From positions 1 through 64,000 of the forward strand of contig NZ_JBNLBH010000108.1 in the NCBI RefSeq assembly GCF_050303215.1: 64,000 nt of DNA, in the 5' to 3' direction. Shown here piece after piece: positions 50,980-63,346 of the stretch. The notes under the pieces were generated by a model. That model was not told the DNA's origin. It did no database searches and was given only the letters and a program-made list of their open reading frames with translations. The stretch's first letter is position 1; each line of letters opens with the position of its first letter. This stretch comes from Haliangium sp050303215. GTDB lineage: Bacteria; Myxococcota_A; Polyangia; Haliangiales; Haliangiaceae. A program made the translations under genes and the position numbers.

Positions 50980-51621
50980 TCAGATCCCCAGCCCGATGCT
51001 GAACAAGACGCTCACGCTCCGTCCCCCCACGGTGGTGGTGCCGTGCTCGGGGTCGTCGATGGCGAACGAGCGCAGGTGCGAGCGCGCCACCACGCCGGCG
51101 CTGGCGCGGACCAGGAAGCGGCGGTAGCGACGCTGCCGGATCAGGCGCAGCTCACCGTCCACGAACGGCAGCACGCCGCTGTCGATGAGCCAAAAATCGA
51201 CGAACCCGTCGTCGGCAAAGCCGAGCCACGACACCCCGGCACCGACCAGGGCTGCGCCGCCCCAACGCCCGTTGCCGTCGAAGTGGCCCCAGCGCTGCCA
51301 GCCCAGGTAGCCCCCGGCCACGAGCTCGTGGGTGATCTCGCCGATGAGGTGGGTGAGCTTGGCCTCGGTCTGGGTCCCCTCCACCACCCCGCCCGCGATC
51401 AAGCCCCCCCACGAACCGCCGACGCGCCCGCCCACGCCGTTGCGGATCTGGATCGGATCCGAGGTCGGCGAGTGGATATGGGTGGCGAGGCCGTTGATCG
51501 AGTAGGCCTCGAGCTCCAGCCGGGGCCCCGTGGGCGGCGCGGCGGTATGGGCCGGGGGCGGCAGACAGCCGGCCCAGGCCCCGACCAGCGCGCACAGCAC
51601 CCAGGCAGACATCGAGCGCAT
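50980..51621 (-). CDS. Small putative outer-membrane lipoprotein
   Basis: A 213-aa exported protein. The signal peptide ends in GAWAGC (C19). The mature part is glycine-rich and beta-predicted (GGRVGGSWGGLIAGGVVEG, WGGAALVGAGVSWLGF, GGRSVSVLFSIGLGI), suggesting a small barrel or a beta-sandwich at the outer membrane. No known family is evident. The ATG at 51621 is chosen because TATGAT ends 5 bases upstream; a second ATG three codons in is the alternative. Confidence 0.7.
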   Translation of the reverse strand: MRSMSAWVLCALVGAWAGCLPPPAHTAAPPTGPRLELEAYSINGLATHIHSPTSDPIQIRNGVGGRVGGSWGGLIAGGVVEGTQTEAKLTHLIGEITHELVAGGYLGWQRWGHFDGNGRWGGAALVGAGVSWLGFADDGFVDFWLIDSGVLPFVDGELRLIRQRRYRRFLVRASAGVVARSHLRSFAIDDPEHGTTTVGGRSVSVLFSIGLGI

Positions 51622-51953
51622 AGGACATCATACTCCGAATACGCCAAGGCCAACGGGCCCCCAATCGTCGCCGTCGGCAAGAATTGCGTCGCACGTGCAC
51701 ACGCTCGCAGCATTTTCGTGCCCACCACCGGCTCCCGCGCGCGCACGCGACCCACTGGACGACGCGCGTAGCTCTTGTCTACGCCCAGGGTCACCCGCGC
51801 CCCAAGCACGGGCCGGTCTCGATCCTGCTCCAACCCAGCGCAGCCCTGCGCCCTCTTGCGCCGAATCGACGCAGCCCACGCCGACCCCGCGACCAGATTT
51901 CGGCCACTTGGGCGTCGGCACCGCTGGCACACGGCCTGCTTTGGGTTCCGGCC
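51622..51953. other. Divergent intergenic region
   Basis: About 330 bases between the small lipoprotein gene (minus) and the SPFH gene (plus). A TATGAT box (51627-51632, minus) serves the left gene. The frame of the SPFH gene stays open through much of the region, but I see no conserved sequence there. No promoter for the right-hand gene is clear. Confidence 0.4.
51627..51632 (-). promoter_or_regulatory. Leaderless -10 box of the small lipoprotein gene
   Basis: TATGAT ends 5 bases before the ATG at 51621, a good -10 match. Confidence 0.5.
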
Positions 51954-54049
<2,096 letters not shown>

Positions 54050-54240
54050 GCCCCTCACCGCTGCGCGCTCGCCCCATCGCGATCGCCGGCCCGCCGGCCC
54101 GTATCTCCGCCGCGCGCCGGGCCCGACCCAGCCCACCGGGGCCATCGTGGCCCCCGGGTGTCGGTCAGGTGACGAGTCTCGATGTCGCCCACCTGATCGC
54201 GGCCGATGACCACCACGACGGCCGCGCTGACAACCCCTGG

Positions 54241-54269
54241 CTGTTGGTCGGTGTGAGCACGACCAACAG
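54241..54269. promoter_or_regulatory. Perfect 10-bp inverted repeat upstream of the CAP lipoprotein pair
   Basis: CTGTTGGTCG and its exact reverse complement CGACCAACAG flank a 9-base spacer. A TACAAT -10 box follows at 54280-54285, so the right arm overlaps the -35 zone. This is the expected place for a repressor. An RNA hairpin is less likely because it lies upstream of the probable transcription start. Confidence 0.6.
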
Positions 54270-54318
54270 GCAGCTCGGGTACAATGACATTCTGCCCACC
54301 GGACGGAGGATACGAACC

Positions 54319-55236
54319 ATGCGCTCACTCATCGAATCGCTCGGATCGCTCTCGCTCTTGCTCGTGGCAGTCGCGTCGTACGGCTGCGGCGGCGCCCAGC
54401 CGCCGGCCGACCCAGCACATTCGTCGCACGGCATCAACCGGGTGGCCGCGGCCCGCGGCGACGGCGCGAACCCCGAGGCACCGTCGAGCCAGCTCGGGAT
54501 CCCAGTGGCCGAAGGCGCCATCTTGGAGCAGCACCTGGAGGCCAAGCGCGAGGCCGAGATGGAGCGCCCCGGCGCCAAGGAGCGCGAGCACGCTCGCACC
54601 GGCGCCCGCGCCCGCACCGACGCGCTGGTCGAGACCCTGCCCCCGGCCACGCGGCGCGGGCTGGCCGCGCTCGAGGAGGCCCTGGTGGCCGAGATCAACG
54701 AGCTGCGCCGCGATCCCGCCGGCTACCGCGACGCCCTGACCCACTTTGGCGCCATGTACCAAGGCGACATCCTGGTCGTGCCCGGCTACCCGAGTGTGCG
54801 CACCAAGGAGGGCAAGGTCGCCGTGGACGACGCCTTGGCCATGCTCGAGTGGGCCCCGGCGGCGCCGGCGCTGACCCGCTCGCCCGGCCTCACCGAGGCC
54901 GCCCGCGGCCACGCCGCCTACCTCCACGACACCAACACCCTCGGCCACGGCGGCCACGACGGCGCCGCGCCCCACGACCGCATGGACCTCTACGGCCGGG
55001 TCCAGGGTCTATACGCCGAGAACATCGCCGCCCTGTACCGCGACGCCGAGCTGATGATTCTCGACCTCTTGGTCGACGACGGGGTGGAGACCCGGGTCCA
55101 CCGCTTCAACCTGCTGGGCGAGACCTTCACCACCGTCGGGGTCGGGTGCGCGCCCCACCCCGCCCACGAAGTCGTCTGCGTCATCGACTTCGCCGAGATC
55201 TACACCGACGAGAGCTCCTCCGTCACCGAACGCTGA
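54319..55236 (+). CDS. CAP/SCP-domain lipoprotein, first of a tandem pair
   Basis: A 305-aa exported protein. The signal peptide ends in VASYGC (C23). After a charged helical spacer comes a CAP (SCP/PR1-like) domain, about 110-295: ALVAEINELRRDPAGY, ARGHAAYLHDTNTLGHGGHD (the first active-site histidine region), RVQGLYAENIAAL and VGVGCAPHPAHEVVCVIDF. CAP proteins bind sterols or lipids or act as proteases; which applies is unknown. A GGAGG lies 9 bases before the ATG. It is closely related to the next gene and probably arose by duplication. Confidence 0.87.
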   Translation: MRSLIESLGSLSLLLVAVASYGCGGAQPPADPAHSSHGINRVAAARGDGANPEAPSSQLGIPVAEGAILEQHLEAKREAEMERPGAKEREHARTGARARTDALVETLPPATRRGLAALEEALVAEINELRRDPAGYRDALTHFGAMYQGDILVVPGYPSVRTKEGKVAVDDALAMLEWAPAAPALTRSPGLTEAARGHAAYLHDTNTLGHGGHDGAAPHDRMDLYGRVQGLYAENIAALYRDAELMILDLLVDDGVETRVHRFNLLGETFTTVGVGCAPHPAHEVVCVIDFAEIYTDESSSVTER

Positions 55237-55263
55237 GCGCCCCTCCCACCCCTTGGAGCTGCC

Positions 55264-56187
55264 ATGACCACTCTCACCGCATCCCCACATCGCGCCCTGC
55301 TCGTAGCCGCCCTGGGTCTGAGCCTCGCCGGCTGCGTCAGCCCCTACGGCAGCCAGCGCAGCACTCCCGACTTCGGCCAAGGCCTCGACCGGCCGGCCTC
55401 GGCCCGAGACGCCTACCATCGGCCCAAGCAGCCCCACGGCCGCTTCGGCGGCTCCTGGCAGCGCCCGGTCACCGACGAGCAGACCGACGAGCTCCGGGCC
55501 AAGTCGCGCCAGCGCCGCGCCGCCCGCCTCGAGGCCCGCAACGACGCCGTGGCCGCCATGCGGGCCCGCTTCGACGCCATGCCGCCCGAGACCTCGGCCA
55601 AGCTGCTCGCGCTCGAAGAGGCTCTGGTTGCCGAGATCAACCAGCTCCGACAAGACCCCGCCGGGTACACCGAAAAGCTGGCGACCTTTCGCCACCGCTA
55701 CAACGGCCGGGTGGTCTCGATCCCCGGCTACATGGCCGTGCGCACCCGTGAGGGTACCCGGGCCGTGAACGACGCCATCACCCAAGCCCGCCGGACCGCG
55801 CCGGTCTCGCACCTGGATCGGTCCAAGGGCCTCAGCCACGCCGCCCGCGCTCACGCCTTCCGCCTCGGCGAGCAAGGCGGCCTATCGACCGGCGATGGCG
55901 ACGGCGGGGCCGCCTACGGGCGCATGGATCTGTTCGGCCGGGTCGAGGGCATGTTCGCCGAGAACATCGGTGCAGTGTACGGCGACGCCAACCTGATGAT
56001 CCTCGAGCTGTTCGTGGACGACGGCATCGACACCCGCGTGCACCGCTACAACCTCCTGGGCGAGATGTTCACGGTCGTGGGCGTGGGCTGCGCCCCCCAC
56101 GCCAAGTACTCGGTGGTGTGCGTGATGAACTTCGCCGAGGGGTTCGACGAAGAGGCCCCGTCGGCCACGGCGCTGCAGGTCGACTGA
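55264..56187 (+). CDS. CAP/SCP-domain lipoprotein, second of a tandem pair
   Basis: A 307-aa paralogue of the preceding protein, 27 bases downstream. Its lipobox is LSLAGC (C24). The shared domain includes EALVAEINQLRQDPAGY, RVEGMFAENIGAVYGD and VGVGCAPHAKYSVVCVMNF. The catalytic-like segment AHAFRLGEQGGLSTGDGDGG lacks the histidine pair seen in the first copy (LGHGGH), so the two may differ in activity. GGAG precedes the ATG. Both are likely expressed from the promoter near 54280. Confidence 0.87.
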   Translation: MTTLTASPHRALLVAALGLSLAGCVSPYGSQRSTPDFGQGLDRPASARDAYHRPKQPHGRFGGSWQRPVTDEQTDELRAKSRQRRAARLEARNDAVAAMRARFDAMPPETSAKLLALEEALVAEINQLRQDPAGYTEKLATFRHRYNGRVVSIPGYMAVRTREGTRAVNDAITQARRTAPVSHLDRSKGLSHAARAHAFRLGEQGGLSTGDGDGGAAYGRMDLFGRVEGMFAENIGAVYGDANLMILELFVDDGIDTRVHRYNLLGEMFTVVGVGCAPHAKYSVVCVMNFAEGFDEEAPSATALQVD

Positions 56188-56209
56188 CACCGCCACCGCG
56201 GCTCCGCGC

Positions 56210-57106
56210 TCACTCCGGATCGGGAGCGAGCTCGTCCACGAGAAAGTCGAAGAACGCCCGGATCCGCGGCGACCCACGTTGCCCGGGCAGGCACAGCGCG
56301 TGGACCGCCGGCCCCGGCGCCGCCTCCTCACGCAGGATCTCGACCAGACGTCCGGCCGTCACATAGTCGGCGACCATGTAGTCGAGCACCTGGCACACGC
56401 CGAGACCGACGGCGGCGGCCTCCAGCAGCAGGTCGCCCTGGTCGAAGGTCATCCGCGGGCTGAGCTCGAGCTTGGCCTCGGCGTCGGGCCCAGAGAAGCT
56501 CCAGCCCACGTCGACCCCGCGCGGGCTGCGGAAGCGCAGGCAGTCATGCTGGGTGAGCTCGCGCGCACGCGCGGGCGTACCCCGGCGGGCCAGGTACGCC
56601 GGCGCGGCCACCGTGGCCCAGCGGGTCCGCATCAACCGCCGGGACACCAAGCTCGAGTCATCGAGCTCGCCGATACGCAGGGCCACGTCCACGCCCTCGT
56701 CGATGAGCCGGCTCACCCGATCGGTGAAGCGCAGGTGCACCCGCATCGCCGGGTAGCGGGCCAAGAAGCGCGGCATGCGCGCGACCAGCAGCCGGCCCAG
56801 GATATGCGGCAGCGACACCGTCAGCTCCCCTGACGGGTCGCGCTGATACATCTCGATCAGCTCCCGCCCGGCCCGGACCTGGGCGATGGCCTCCTCGCAC
56901 CGGGCCAGGAACAGCTCGCCCTCGCGGCTGAGGCTCACCCGCCGCGTGGTCCGGTTGAGGAGCTGCACCCCCAGCTCCTCTTCGAGCACCTTCACCGCCT
57001 TGCTCACCGCCGCCGGCGTGATGCCCAGCCTCTCCGCGGCGCGCCGGAAGCTCTTGTCACGCGCGGCGTACACGAAGGGAACGATGCCGACGAACAGGTC
57101 CCGCAT
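56210..57106 (-). CDS. LysR-family transcriptional regulator
   Basis: DNA-binding regulator of 298 aa. The N-terminal winged helix-turn-helix (about 1-60; RDKSFRRAAERLGITPAAVS) is followed by the periplasmic-binding-like effector domain. It is divergent from a Rossmann-fold oxidoreductase gene and an SDR, its probable targets. A near-perfect palindrome lies in the intergenic region and overlaps its own -10 box, suggesting autoregulation. The ATG at 57106 has TACAAT 7 bases upstream and no ribosome-binding site. The inducer is unknown. Confidence 0.92.
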   Translation of the reverse strand: MRDLFVGIVPFVYAARDKSFRRAAERLGITPAAVSKAVKVLEEELGVQLLNRTTRRVSLSREGELFLARCEEAIAQVRAGRELIEMYQRDPSGELTVSLPHILGRLLVARMPRFLARYPAMRVHLRFTDRVSRLIDEGVDVALRIGELDDSSLVSRRLMRTRWATVAAPAYLARRGTPARARELTQHDCLRFRSPRGVDVGWSFSGPDAEAKLELSPRMTFDQGDLLLEAAAVGLGVCQVLDYMVADYVTAGRLVEILREEAAPGPAVHALCLPGQRGSPRIRAFFDFLVDELAPDPE

Positions 57107-57113
57107 GCCGGCA

Positions 57114-57119
57114 ATTGTA
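57114..57119 (-). promoter_or_regulatory. Leaderless -10 box of the LysR gene
   Basis: TACAAT ends 7 bases before the ATG at 57106, an excellent -10 sequence. Confidence 0.6.
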
Positions 57120-57134
57120 AACTAAAAGTTAACA
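57116..57134. promoter_or_regulatory. LysR-type operator
   Basis: TGTAAACT-AAA-AGTTAACA is an inverted repeat with one mismatch per arm and fits the T-N11-A LysR pattern. It overlaps the regulator's own -10 and lies 129 bases before the divergent gene at 57263. Confidence 0.6.
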
Positions 57135-57262
57135 GAGAAGCTCCAAACCCGGCGTAGACGCGGCTACGGGGAAGTAATAGCCTAGATTCAGACAACGCGG
57201 CACGGCAGCGAGACGGCCGGCCCTCGATACGAACCTCCCTCGCATCCACAAGGAGCAAGAGC

Positions 57263-57919
57263 ATGAAGATCGCAGTGTTTGGAACCGGAATGGTAGGACA
57301 GACCCTCGGCACCAAGTTGGCAGCCCTGGGCCACGAGGTCACGATGGGCTCGCGCACGGCTGACAACGAGAAGGCTGCCGCCTGGGTCGCCAAGGCCGGC
57401 GGTGCGGCCGCGCAGGGCACCTTCGCCGACGCCGCCAAGGGGGCTGACGTCATCTTCAACTGCACCCTCGGCTCCGCCGCCCTCGACGTCCTCGGCGCGG
57501 CCGGCGCCGACAACCTCGCCGGCAAGATCCTCGTCGACATCACCAACCCGCTCGACTTCTCCAAGGGCATGCCTCCGAGCCTATTCGTGTTTGGCGACGA
57601 CTCTCTGGCCGAGCAGATCCAGCGCGCCTACCCCGACACCAAGGTGGTCAAGGCGCTCAACACCATCAACGCCGACGTCATGGTCGATCCGGCCCGACTC
57701 GGCACCGACCACGACACCTTCGTGTGCGGCAACGACGCCGAGGCCAAGGCTGCGGTGGTCAAGATCCTGCGCGAGGGGTTTGGCTGGTCGAGCGTCATCG
57801 ACCTGGGCGATCTCAGCAACGCCCGCGGCACCGAGGCCTACCTCTTGCTCTGGGTACGCCTGTGGCAGGCCCTGGGCACTGCCGACTTCAACATCAAGAT
57901 CGTCAAGGGCGCGGGCTGA
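57263..57919 (+). CDS. NADPH-dependent F420-reductase-like Rossmann oxidoreductase
   Basis: A 218-aa protein of the NADP oxidoreductase (F420-dependent) family. The N-terminal motif is MKIAVFGTGMVGQTLGTKL, then MGSRTADNEK (NADP-type second-strand region), LVDITNPLDF and KALNTINADVMV. Family members transfer hydride between NADP and F420 or small dinucleotide-linked substrates; many bacterial ones lack F420. AAGGAG lies before the ATG. An SDR gene follows after 1 base, and both are likely controlled by the divergent LysR regulator. Confidence 0.85.
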   Translation: MKIAVFGTGMVGQTLGTKLAALGHEVTMGSRTADNEKAAAWVAKAGGAAAQGTFADAAKGADVIFNCTLGSAALDVLGAAGADNLAGKILVDITNPLDFSKGMPPSLFVFGDDSLAEQIQRAYPDTKVVKALNTINADVMVDPARLGTDHDTFVCGNDAEAKAAVVKILREGFGWSSVIDLGDLSNARGTEAYLLLWVRLWQALGTADFNIKIVKGAG

Positions 57920-57920
57920 G

Positions 57921-58640
57921 ATGACGAAGCGAGTCGCAGTGGTGACCGGCGCCAACCGCGGCCTTGGCCTGGCCACCAGCCGGGCCCTGGCCGAGCACGG
58001 CTACCGAGTGGTCTTGGCCGCGCGCGACCGGGATCGGGCTGAGACCGCGGCCGCGGCCCTGGCTGCGGACGGCCTCGACGCGGTCCCGGCCCAGCTCGAC
58101 GTCGCCGATCCCGCCGGCGTCGATTCCTTCATGGCCGAGCTCCGAGATCGGCACGGCCGCATCGACGTGCTCGTGAACAACGCCGGCACCGTCTTCGAGG
58201 GCATCCGCGAGGTCGGTCCCGAACAGACCAGCCCCCTCCGGGTCTCGGCCGAGGTGATGCTGGCGGCGTTCGAGAACAACACCCTGGGCGCCTACCGACT
58301 CATCCAGGCCTGCCTACCGATGATGAACCAGGCCGGCTACGGCCGCATCGTCAACGTCAGCTCGGGCATGGGCGGCCTGGACGACATGGGCCCGGGCTGG
58401 CCTGCGTACCGCATGTCCAAGACCGGCCTCAACGTACTCACCCGAGTCTTCGCCCACGAGGCCGCCGAGGGGGTCAAGATCAACTCCGTATGCCCGGGCT
58501 GGGTACGCACTGACATGGGCGGCCCCAACGCCACCCGCTCGATCGCGGACGGCATCCGCGGCATCGTATGGGCCGCGACCCTGCCCGAGGACGGCCCCTC
58601 CGGCGGCTTCTTCCGCGACGGCCAGCCCATCGACTGGTGA
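57921..58640 (+). CDS. Carbonyl-reductase-like SDR
   Basis: A 239-aa classical SDR. It has TGANRGLGLA (9-18), NNAGTVFEG, NVSSGMGG with the catalytic serine and YRMSK, plus PGWVRTDMGG, which is characteristic of the carbonyl reductase group (CBR1-like and plant salutaridine-reductase-like proteins). Its ATG is one base after the stop of the preceding oxidoreductase, and the purine-rich end of that gene probably provides the ribosome site. It presumably reduces an aldehyde or ketone with NADPH as part of a LysR-controlled pair. Confidence 0.9.
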   Translation: MTKRVAVVTGANRGLGLATSRALAEHGYRVVLAARDRDRAETAAAALAADGLDAVPAQLDVADPAGVDSFMAELRDRHGRIDVLVNNAGTVFEGIREVGPEQTSPLRVSAEVMLAAFENNTLGAYRLIQACLPMMNQAGYGRIVNVSSGMGGLDDMGPGWPAYRMSKTGLNVLTRVFAHEAAEGVKINSVCPGWVRTDMGGPNATRSIADGIRGIVWAATLPEDGPSGGFFRDGQPIDW

Positions 58641-59104
58641 GCCCGAGCGGCGCTCGGCCAGCGCTCGCGCCGGGCCCTCGGGCTCGGGCAGCGCTCACGC
58701 CCTCCGCCTCACCCTGGCTCGGGAGGGGCGCCGGGACATGGCCCCCGCGTCCCTGCTCAGACAGTCCTCGCCCATGACGGTGGGTGCCCACCCCGCATGA
58801 GACCGTGCCGGTATCGACGCCGACGGCTGGGCTGCGGAACTCGCAGCGCCGCGGGGGCCATGCCCCGTCTCGGCGCTCGGGGACTGACTTGACCAAGCAA
58901 GTAACCGGAATCAAAACACTCTTACGAGGTTCACGGGCCTATCAGGGAGCCGCGTCGGCGTCACCGAGCGAGCGTCGAGGGGAACCGAGGCGGGCTGGCA
59001 CTTGCAGCGCGGGCCGGCCCGGATTACATACCAACTCACCCCCGAGAACGCGCCGACCCATCAGGGGCCGCGCTCACATCGATCCCCAGCCACGGAGATA
59101 GAAC
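58641..59104. other. Intergenic region upstream of trxA
   Basis: About 460 bases with no gene I can support. The left half contains loosely repeated GCTCGG/CAGCGCTC sequence. A TTGACC at 58889-58894 could be a -35 element of the trxA promoter, but a matching -10 is not clear. No tRNA is present. Confidence 0.4.
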
Positions 59105-59437
59105 ATGGCCAGCCCCAACGTCGTCGAGCTCACAGACAGCAACTTCGAGTCCGAGGTCCTGCAGTCGGACGTCCCTGCCCTAGTTGACTTCTGGGCCGTC
59201 TGGTGCGGCCCCTGCCGTCAGATCGCGCCCACGGTCGAGGCCCTTGCCAACGAGTACCAGGGCAAGCTCAAGGTCGGCAAGATGGACATCGACCACCATC
59301 AGCTCACGCCGCAGAAGTACGGCATCCGGTCGATCCCGACCCTTCTGGTGTTCAAGGGCGGCCAAGTCGTTGGCCAAGTCGTGGGCGCCGTGCCTCGCTC
59401 CAAGCTCGAGGCCGAGGTCACCAAGCACATCGGGTGA
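59105..59437 (+). CDS. trxA: Thioredoxin
   Basis: Cytoplasmic dithiol carrier of 110 aa. The active site WCGPC (C34, C37) and the cis-proline region SIPTLLVFKGG are standard, as is the length. GGAG lies before the ATG. No reductase gene is adjacent. The protein supplies electrons to ribonucleotide reductase and other thiol enzymes. Confidence 0.95.
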   Translation: MASPNVVELTDSNFESEVLQSDVPALVDFWAVWCGPCRQIAPTVEALANEYQGKLKVGKMDIDHHQLTPQKYGIRSIPTLLVFKGGQVVGQVVGAVPRSKLEAEVTKHIG

Positions 59438-59707
59438 CCCAGCGCCGGCGCCCCCACGCCAGCGCGTCTTACATACACCTCCGGCATACACCTCCGGCCA
59501 CGCCGCGCCCCCGAGAGCGCAGAGCGAAGGAGGAGGCGGCCGCTCCGCGCGCAGTTGCGGCCGCACGTCACGCTCGTCGCGCAGGCGACCCGAGCGCACT
59601 GCCCGGCCCGCTTCGAGGAGGCTCAGCGTGTCTGAGCACGGAGCGGCCGACTCCTCCTGAGCGAGCCCTCCGCTCTCGCCCCGCGACGCCGCGTCCCGGC
59701 CCAGAGC

Positions 59708-60846
59708 TCAGAACCCGTGCCGTCGCAGCGACACCGACGACACCAGCCCGACCGCGATGAAGCAGGTGATGAGCGACGACCCCCCGTACGAGATGAACGG
59801 CAGCGTCACCCCCACCACCGGGGCCATCCCCAGCACCATCGCGATATTGACCATCATGTGCCAAAAGATCATCGCCCCGACCCCAATACAGATCACGCTA
59901 CCCGCGCGCTCCCGGGCGGCCAGACCCACGCTGACGATCCACACCAGCAGCAGCGCGAACCCAGCCAGCAGCGCCAGCGAGCCGATGAAACCCCACTCCT
60001 CGGCCCACACCGAAAACGGAAAGTCCGTCCAATGCTCGGGCAGGAAGTCGAACTGATTCTGGGTCCCCTCCATGAACCCCTTGCCCGAGATCCGTCCCGA
60101 CCCAATCGCGAACACCGACTGCCGCGTGTGCCAGCCCGAGCCCGTCGGATCGGCCCCCGGGTCGAGAAAGGCCAGCACCCGCATGCGCTGATAGTCGTGC
60201 ATGTACTCCCACAGCACCGGCACCATGGCCAGCCCCGCCCCCGTCACCACCGCCACCGGCCAGACCTGGCGCAGCGCCAAGAACCCGATCGACAGACAGA
60301 TCAGCACCACCAGCACCGAGCTCCCCAGATCCGGCTGCATCGCGATCAGCCCCACCGGCACCGCCAGCAGCGCCACCCGAGCCGCGATCTGGTGCCAGCC
60401 AAACGGACTCGCCTCGTGGTCCTGGCACATCTTCGCCAACACCAAGATGACCGCGATCTTGACCAACTCCGAGGGCTGCAGACGCACCGGCCCAAACGCG
60501 ATCCAGCGATGCGAGCCCTTGGCCAGGGACATATCGCCCAGCAGCGCCACCACGATCAGGGCCAGCACCGTAAAGCCGAGCCCGAACCAAGCCACCCGGG
60601 TCAGGGTCCGATAGTCGAAGAAGGACACCACGAAGAACGCCACCCCACCGATCACCATGCGTATCACCTGCTGGTCGAACTTGACCGCGTGGCGGGTGTC
60701 GTGCGTCGCGCTGTACAGATTGAGCAGCCCCACCAACGAGATCGCGGCCACGATCAGGAACAGCGGCCAGTCGAAGCGGGCCCGGAAGCGCCGCCACCGA
60801 CTCACCCCCACCTGAGTCCGGGGCAAGTGCAGACCGCCCAGGGCCC

Positions 60847-60850
<4 letters not shown>
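59708..60850 (-). CDS. rodA: Peptidoglycan glycosyltransferase RodA
   Basis: SEDS-family polymerase that builds lateral-wall glycan with PBP2. The 380-aa protein is polytopic, with about ten hydrophobic helices. Conserved blocks are QPSELVKIAVIL, QPDLGSS, SGKGFMEGTQNQFDFLPEHW, DFPFSVWAEEWGF and LPFISYGGSS. Its ATG overlaps the PBP2 stop (60847-60850). It is the last gene of the mreC-mreD-mrdA-rodA operon. Confidence 0.95.
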
Positions 60851-62810
<1,960 letters not shown>

Positions 62811-62814
<4 letters not shown>

Positions 62815-63344
62815 AGGTGCAGCCCCTCCCGCGCGGCCTCGCGCTCGCGGTGGGTGCGGGCGAAGCGAGCGTCGACCATGCGGCACAGCCGGAACACCAC
62901 CGGCCCGCAGATCCCGGTGACCAGCGCCACCCGCCCGAGCACGGCCAGGTACTCGCCCGAGGCGTCGGGCAGATGACCGGCCTGGGCCCGCAGCAGCAGC
63001 CCCACCACCCCCGCACCCACGCCCGCGGCCGCGCCCAGGATCATGCTCCGCACCGGCCCGCGCACGATCAGACGGCGGTGGATCAAATGTCCGAACACGC
63101 ACACGATCCCGGCCGCCAGCGCCTGCGCCCCGCGCGGCGTGCCCAGCAGCAGATCGGCCAGGTAGCCGATGATCACGGCCCCGGCCGTCGCCGGGGCGAG
63201 GCGCTGGCGGGCGGTGAGGCCCAGGTACACGGCCCACAGCGCGACCAGGTCGGGCACCGTCCGGTCGAGCGGCAAGAAGCGCCACACCGCGCCGAGGATC
63301 AGCAGCAGCAGGTAGGCAAGGAGCACTTGGGCAGCGACGCGCAT
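62811..63344 (-). CDS. mreD: Rod-shape-determining protein MreD
   Basis: Small inner-membrane protein of the Rod complex, 177 aa. Five or six hydrophobic segments are visible (VLLAYLLLLILGAVW, LVALWAVYLGL, AGAVIIGYLADLLLGTP, SMILGAAAGVGAGVVGLLL and others). GYLADLLLGTPRGAQAL is typical of MreD. The C-terminus is basic. It begins 2 bases after mreC and overlaps mrdA, confirming the operon order. Confidence 0.9.
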
Positions 63345-63346
63345 AT

